Source of the DNA: Candidatus Alcyoniella australis
GTDB lineage: Bacteria; Lernaellota; Lernaellaia; JAVCCG01; Alcyoniellaceae
Direction of reading: 5' to 3'
DNA: 64,000 nucleotides
NCBI GenBank assembly: GCA_030765605.1
Contig: JAVCCG010000038.1
Span: 13,151-77,150 of the forward strand
Position numbers and translations under genes: made by a program
Part shown: piece by piece, positions 61,124 through 64,000 of the stretch
Numbering within the stretch: the first letter of the stretch is position 1
Layout of the letters: every line of letters starts with the position of its first letter
Notes under the pieces: generated by a model
Told to the model about the DNA's origin: nothing
Database searches by the model: none
The model's input: the letters and a program-made list of their open reading frames with translations, nothing else

Positions 61124-62095
61124 ATGTTCGAGCTTAGGCACATAATAATCGTCGTTCTGCTTGCGGCGCTGGCCTGCGCTTGCGCCACGAGCTGCGCCGA
61201 CGAGCGGCTCGAACAGCAATCGAGCGAGCGGCTGGTGGCCAGCGTCAACGGCCAGCCGATCACCCAGGCCGAGTTCGAGGCGCGTTTCGCGGCCTCGCGC
61301 TCGTCGTTGATGGTGCAGTCCGACGATTCGCTGAGCGAGCTGCGGCTGCGGCTGGCGTTTCTCGACCACCTGACCAGCGCCGAGCTGGTGCGTCAGGAGG
61401 CTCAGCGCCTGGGGATTTCGATCCCGGACCAGGAGGTCGACGCGGCGCTGGATCAGCTGAGTTCGCAGTACCCCGAGGGCGAGTTCGAGGCCACACTATT
61501 GGGCCGCGGCGTGTCCCTGGACGAACTGCGGCGTTCGCTGCGTGATCGGCTGTTGACCGAGCGGATGGTACAGCAGGTGGTCGAGCCGACGATCAAGGTC
61601 GAGTCGGCCGACGTCGAGGCGCTGTACAACGCGCCCATCGAGCAGTACACGCGCCCACGTTCGGTGCACGTGCTGCAGATAGTGGTCAAGAAAGAGGAGC
61701 AGGCGCGCGAGGTATCGGCGCAACTGCAAACTCAGGTTGAGTTCGCGGACCTGGCGCGGGCCAAGTCGATCGCTCCCGAGGCGGGGCAGGGCGGCGACCT
61801 GGGATGGGTCGAGCCCGGACAGCTGCCCGAGCAGATGGATTTGGCGATTTGGGATATGCAGCCCGGCGAGGTGAGCGAGACGATCGCCACCAGCTACGGA
61901 TTTCACGTGTTCAAGGTTTTACAACTGCGGCCCGCGAGCGTGATCGAGCTCGAACGGGTTCGGCCGCAGATCGAGCGCGAGCTGGCCGAGGGCCTGGTGG
62001 ACGAGGCCTGGGAGGTCTACGTCGACCAACTGCGGGCCAAGGCGCACATCACGATCAACGAGTCCCTGCTCAGCGCGGGGACGGGAGCCAAGTAA
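61124..62095 (+). CDS. Lipoprotein peptidyl-prolyl isomerase, SurA/PrsA-like
   Basis: 323 residues. N-terminal signal MFELRHIIIVVLLAALACAC with candidate lipobox cysteines, chaperone helices (NGQPITQAEFEARFAASR), and a parvulin domain (SVHVLQIVVKKEEQAREVSAQL, EAGQGGDLGWVEPGQLPEQMDLAIWDMQPGEVS, YGFHVFKVLQ). Probably an outer-membrane-protein or lipoprotein folding factor. Stop and next start overlap by one base (TAATG). Confidence 0.85.
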   Translation: MFELRHIIIVVLLAALACACATSCADERLEQQSSERLVASVNGQPITQAEFEARFAASRSSLMVQSDDSLSELRLRLAFLDHLTSAELVRQEAQRLGISIPDQEVDAALDQLSSQYPEGEFEATLLGRGVSLDELRRSLRDRLLTERMVQQVVEPTIKVESADVEALYNAPIEQYTRPRSVHVLQIVVKKEEQAREVSAQLQTQVEFADLARAKSIAPEAGQGGDLGWVEPGQLPEQMDLAIWDMQPGEVSETIATSYGFHVFKVLQLRPASVIELERVRPQIERELAEGLVDEAWEVYVDQLRAKAHITINESLLSAGTGAK

Positions 62096-63102
62096 TGAGA
62101 CGTTTAAGCACAGCCGCGGCGATGCTGCTCGCATGCCTGCTGATCGCCGCGCCCGCCGTGGCGCGGGTCGTCGATCGGGTGGCTGCGGTGGCCGGATCCG
62201 AGATCATCACCACCTTCGAGGTCGAGCGGTTGTTCTCCTACGAGAAGCAGAACCTCGATCCCACGTTGCCCCCGGCGCAACGGCTGGAGGCCGAGGCCCA
62301 GGTACGCAATATGATCCTGCAGGTATTGGTGCAGGATCGGCTGCTTGACCAAGAGATCGAACGCCTGGGGCTGACCGTCAGCGAGCGCGAGGTCGACGAG
62401 GCTCTACAGGATCTGGTCGAGCAAAGCGGCATGCGGCGCTCCGACCTGGAGTCGGCGCTGGCCGCCGAGGGGCGCACGATAGTGGATCTGCGCGAGCAGC
62501 TCAGCCGTCGAATCAAGAAGGAGCGCTACGTGCAGTACCGCCTCAAGGGCGGAGTGATGGTCGAGGACGAAGAGGTGCTGAACTATTACAACCAGCACAT
62601 CGACGAGTTCATGCGCAGGCCGATCGTCGAGCTGGGCGAGATCCGCATCAACGTGCCGCCCGAGGCTGACGAAGCCGCCGTTTCCGAGCGCTACGCCCGA
62701 GCGATCACCGTGATGCAGCTGGTCGTAGCGGGCGAGGATTTTTCGCAGGTGGCGCGCAGCTTCTCCGATGCGCCCAGCGCACCCGACGGCGGTTCCCTGG
62801 GTACGATCTCCGATCCGAGCATGCTCAAGCAGGAGTACCGCGACGCTCTCAAGGGTCTCGAACCGGGCAGACTGAGCAGCATCTACCGCGACGAGCGCGG
62901 CTTCTTCTTCATCACCGTGCTCAACGAGAGCTCGGCGGGCAAGGTCCCCTTTGACGAGGTGGAGGCTCGAGTTCGCCGCACGCTGTTCAACAAGGCCGTG
63001 GACCGCGAGATGCAGCGGATCGACCGCGAGCTGCGCGAGAAACACCACGTCGAGATTAAAGTCGACTACCTCAAGCTGCTGCACCAGGATGCCGACGACT
63101 GA
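62095..63102 (+). CDS. Periplasmic chaperone/peptidyl-prolyl isomerase SurA-like
   Basis: 335 residues. Cleavable signal ending AAPAVARV, SurA_N helices (VVDRVAAVAGSEIITTFEVERLFSYEK) and one parvulin domain (PIVELGEIRINVPPEADEA, FSDAPSAPDGGSLGTISDPSMLKQEYRDAL, GFFFITVLNES). E. coli SurA has two parvulin domains; this has one. The surA-pdxA order is conserved with E. coli and the genes overlap by one base. Confidence 0.87.
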   Translation: MRRLSTAAAMLLACLLIAAPAVARVVDRVAAVAGSEIITTFEVERLFSYEKQNLDPTLPPAQRLEAEAQVRNMILQVLVQDRLLDQEIERLGLTVSEREVDEALQDLVEQSGMRRSDLESALAAEGRTIVDLREQLSRRIKKERYVQYRLKGGVMVEDEEVLNYYNQHIDEFMRRPIVELGEIRINVPPEADEAAVSERYARAITVMQLVVAGEDFSQVARSFSDAPSAPDGGSLGTISDPSMLKQEYRDALKGLEPGRLSSIYRDERGFFFITVLNESSAGKVPFDEVEARVRRTLFNKAVDREMQRIDRELREKHHVEIKVDYLKLLHQDADD

Positions 63103-64000
63103 TGCGGCCGGTGCGCTTGGCGGTCAGCCTCGGCGACCCCGCTGGGGTCGGACCGGAGCTGCTGGCCGCGCTGGCAGGGCGCGACGCAGGGCTTCCTGAC
63201 AATATCTATCTGACTGTCTTTGGCGACCGTGGGGCGCTCGAGCGCGGCTGCGTTGCGGCCGGAGTCGATCCGACTCTAATCCGCGAGCTACCCGCCGACG
63301 GTCTGTCGGAGCCGACGCCGGGCAAGCTGGACCTGGTGCAGGTCGGCGATGCCTTGGGCCCGGTTAAGTTAGGCGCGGTGGATGCCGACTGCGGCGCGGC
63401 GAGCTTCGAGTGGTTCAGCGCGGCGGTGGAAGCGGTCGTTGCAAGATCAGCCGACGCCGTGGTCACCGGACCGATTTGCAAACAAAGCTGGGCCGAGGCC
63501 GGGGTGCAATACGCAGGTCACACCGGCTGGCTGGCGCAGCGCTTCGGCTTGCCCACAGTAATGATGCTCGCCGGACCGCGGCTGCGGGTGGTGCCGCTGA
63601 CTGTGCACGTGCCGCTGGCCCGTGTGCCGCAACTGCTGACGCGCGAGCTGGTGCTCGAGCAGCTGCGGATTTTGCAGCGGGCGCTGATCGAGGATTTCGG
63701 CGTCAAGCGGCCGCGGATCGCCCTGGCCGGGCTCAACCCCCACGCGGGGGAGGGCGGCGGCATCGGCCGCGAGGAACTCGAGGTGCTGATCCCGGCGGCC
63801 CAGACCCTGCGTGCGGAGGGGATCGATATCAGCGACCCGCTGCCTGCGGACGGCTTGTTCCCTGCTGCGATCGACGGCGGATACGACGCCGTGGCCTGCC
63901 CGACCCACGACCAGGCGCTGATTCCGTTCAAACTGTTGCAGATGCACAGCGGGGTCAATTTGACCCTCGGCCTACCGATCGTGCGCACCAGCCCGGCCCA
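63102..64000 (+). CDS. pdxA: 4-hydroxythreonine-4-phosphate dehydrogenase (3' end missing)
   Basis: About 299 codons to the window edge. MRPVRLAVSLGDPAGVGPE N-terminus, VVTGPICK, GHTGWLA metal/substrate His, LNPHAGEGG, DPLPADGLF, PTHDQALIPFK and GVNLTLGLPIVRTS, the order of PdxA. Oxidises 4-phosphohydroxythreonine in PLP synthesis. ATG overlaps the surA-like stop (TGATG). The usual YHDQ reads THDQ, a minor variation. Confidence 0.95.
   Translation, partial: MRPVRLAVSLGDPAGVGPELLAALAGRDAGLPDNIYLTVFGDRGALERGCVAAGVDPTLIRELPADGLSEPTPGKLDLVQVGDALGPVKLGAVDADCGAASFEWFSAAVEAVVARSADAVVTGPICKQSWAEAGVQYAGHTGWLAQRFGLPTVMMLAGPRLRVVPLTVHVPLARVPQLLTRELVLEQLRILQRALIEDFGVKRPRIALAGLNPHAGEGGGIGREELEVLIPAAQTLRAEGIDISDPLPADGLFPAAIDGGYDAVACPTHDQALIPFKLLQMHSGVNLTLGLPIVRTSPA

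Overview
The window is a GC-rich, gene-dense stretch of a Gram-negative bacterial chromosome. LptB/LptA/LptC-type lipopolysaccharide export, several lipoproteins, a SurA-type chaperone and a heptose adenylyltransferase point to a two-membrane envelope. The combination of sigma-54 with HPr kinase, RapZ, a mannose-type EIIA and PtsN in one operon, plus a CarD regulator, is the pattern I associate with deltaproteobacterial-grade lineages (Myxococcota, Desulfobacterota and related candidate phyla). The species cannot be named from the sequence alone. I saw no rRNA, tRNA, CRISPR array, transposase or phage gene.

Layout. 1-4106: start of an epimerase, a 45-codon glycosyltransferase remnant, and a four-gene amino-sugar module (dehydrogenase, left-handed beta-helix acyltransferase, GT2 glycosyltransferase, PLP aminotransferase). 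4113-7565 (minus): a small lipoprotein, an OmpA protein with thrombospondin-type-3 repeats, a heptose-1-phosphate adenylyltransferase and a lipoprotein alkaline phosphatase. 7625-16252 (minus): MurJ-type flippase, polyprenyl-phosphate GT2, a 1317-residue GT-C/alkaline-phosphatase-superfamily fusion and a second membrane-bound enzyme of that superfamily. 16448-17125: a double PilZ protein. 17142-27317 (minus): a long operon with a B12-type radical SAM gene, lptC, lptA, lptB, rpoN, hpf, ptsN, hprK, rapZ, EIIA, ptsH and ptsI.

27357-29868: a candidate sigma-54 promoter and leader stem-loop ahead of a stand-alone receiver protein, then a third membrane phosphatase-superfamily enzyme. 29869-41895: an enzyme-rich accessory locus with an inositol-monophosphatase-like enzyme, metallo-beta-lactamase-fold hydrolase, two radical SAM enzymes, GT2, an alpha/alpha-toroid protein, two NodU/CmcH-type carbamoyltransferases, a polytopic membrane protein and a PP-loop ATPase, mostly start-stop coupled. 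It is followed at once by a 180-bp imperfect palindrome with 24-bp perfect ends. 42159-44128: a GMC oxidoreductase with a ferredoxin-like cysteine motif and its small partner. 44138-49033 (minus): a MacA/LolD/MacB-like export system with two permeases. 49184-49681: CarD. 49821-50669: a short-chain dehydrogenase behind a palindromic candidate operator. 50884-56363: bioA, a small membrane protein, bioD, a GalT-like enzyme, an extended CDP-alcohol phosphatidyltransferase and nadA. 56376-64000: mfd, three peptidyl-prolyl isomerases and the start of pdxA.

Functionally the window is mostly about building, decorating and exporting envelope glycans and lipids, tied to a regulatory (non-transport) PTS, sigma-54 and cofactor synthesis (biotin, NAD, PLP). 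The least explained parts are the 30.7-41.9 kb locus, the threonine-nucleophile phosphatase-superfamily trio, and the palindromic element at 41894-42073. All functions are read from motifs and context; no database search was possible.
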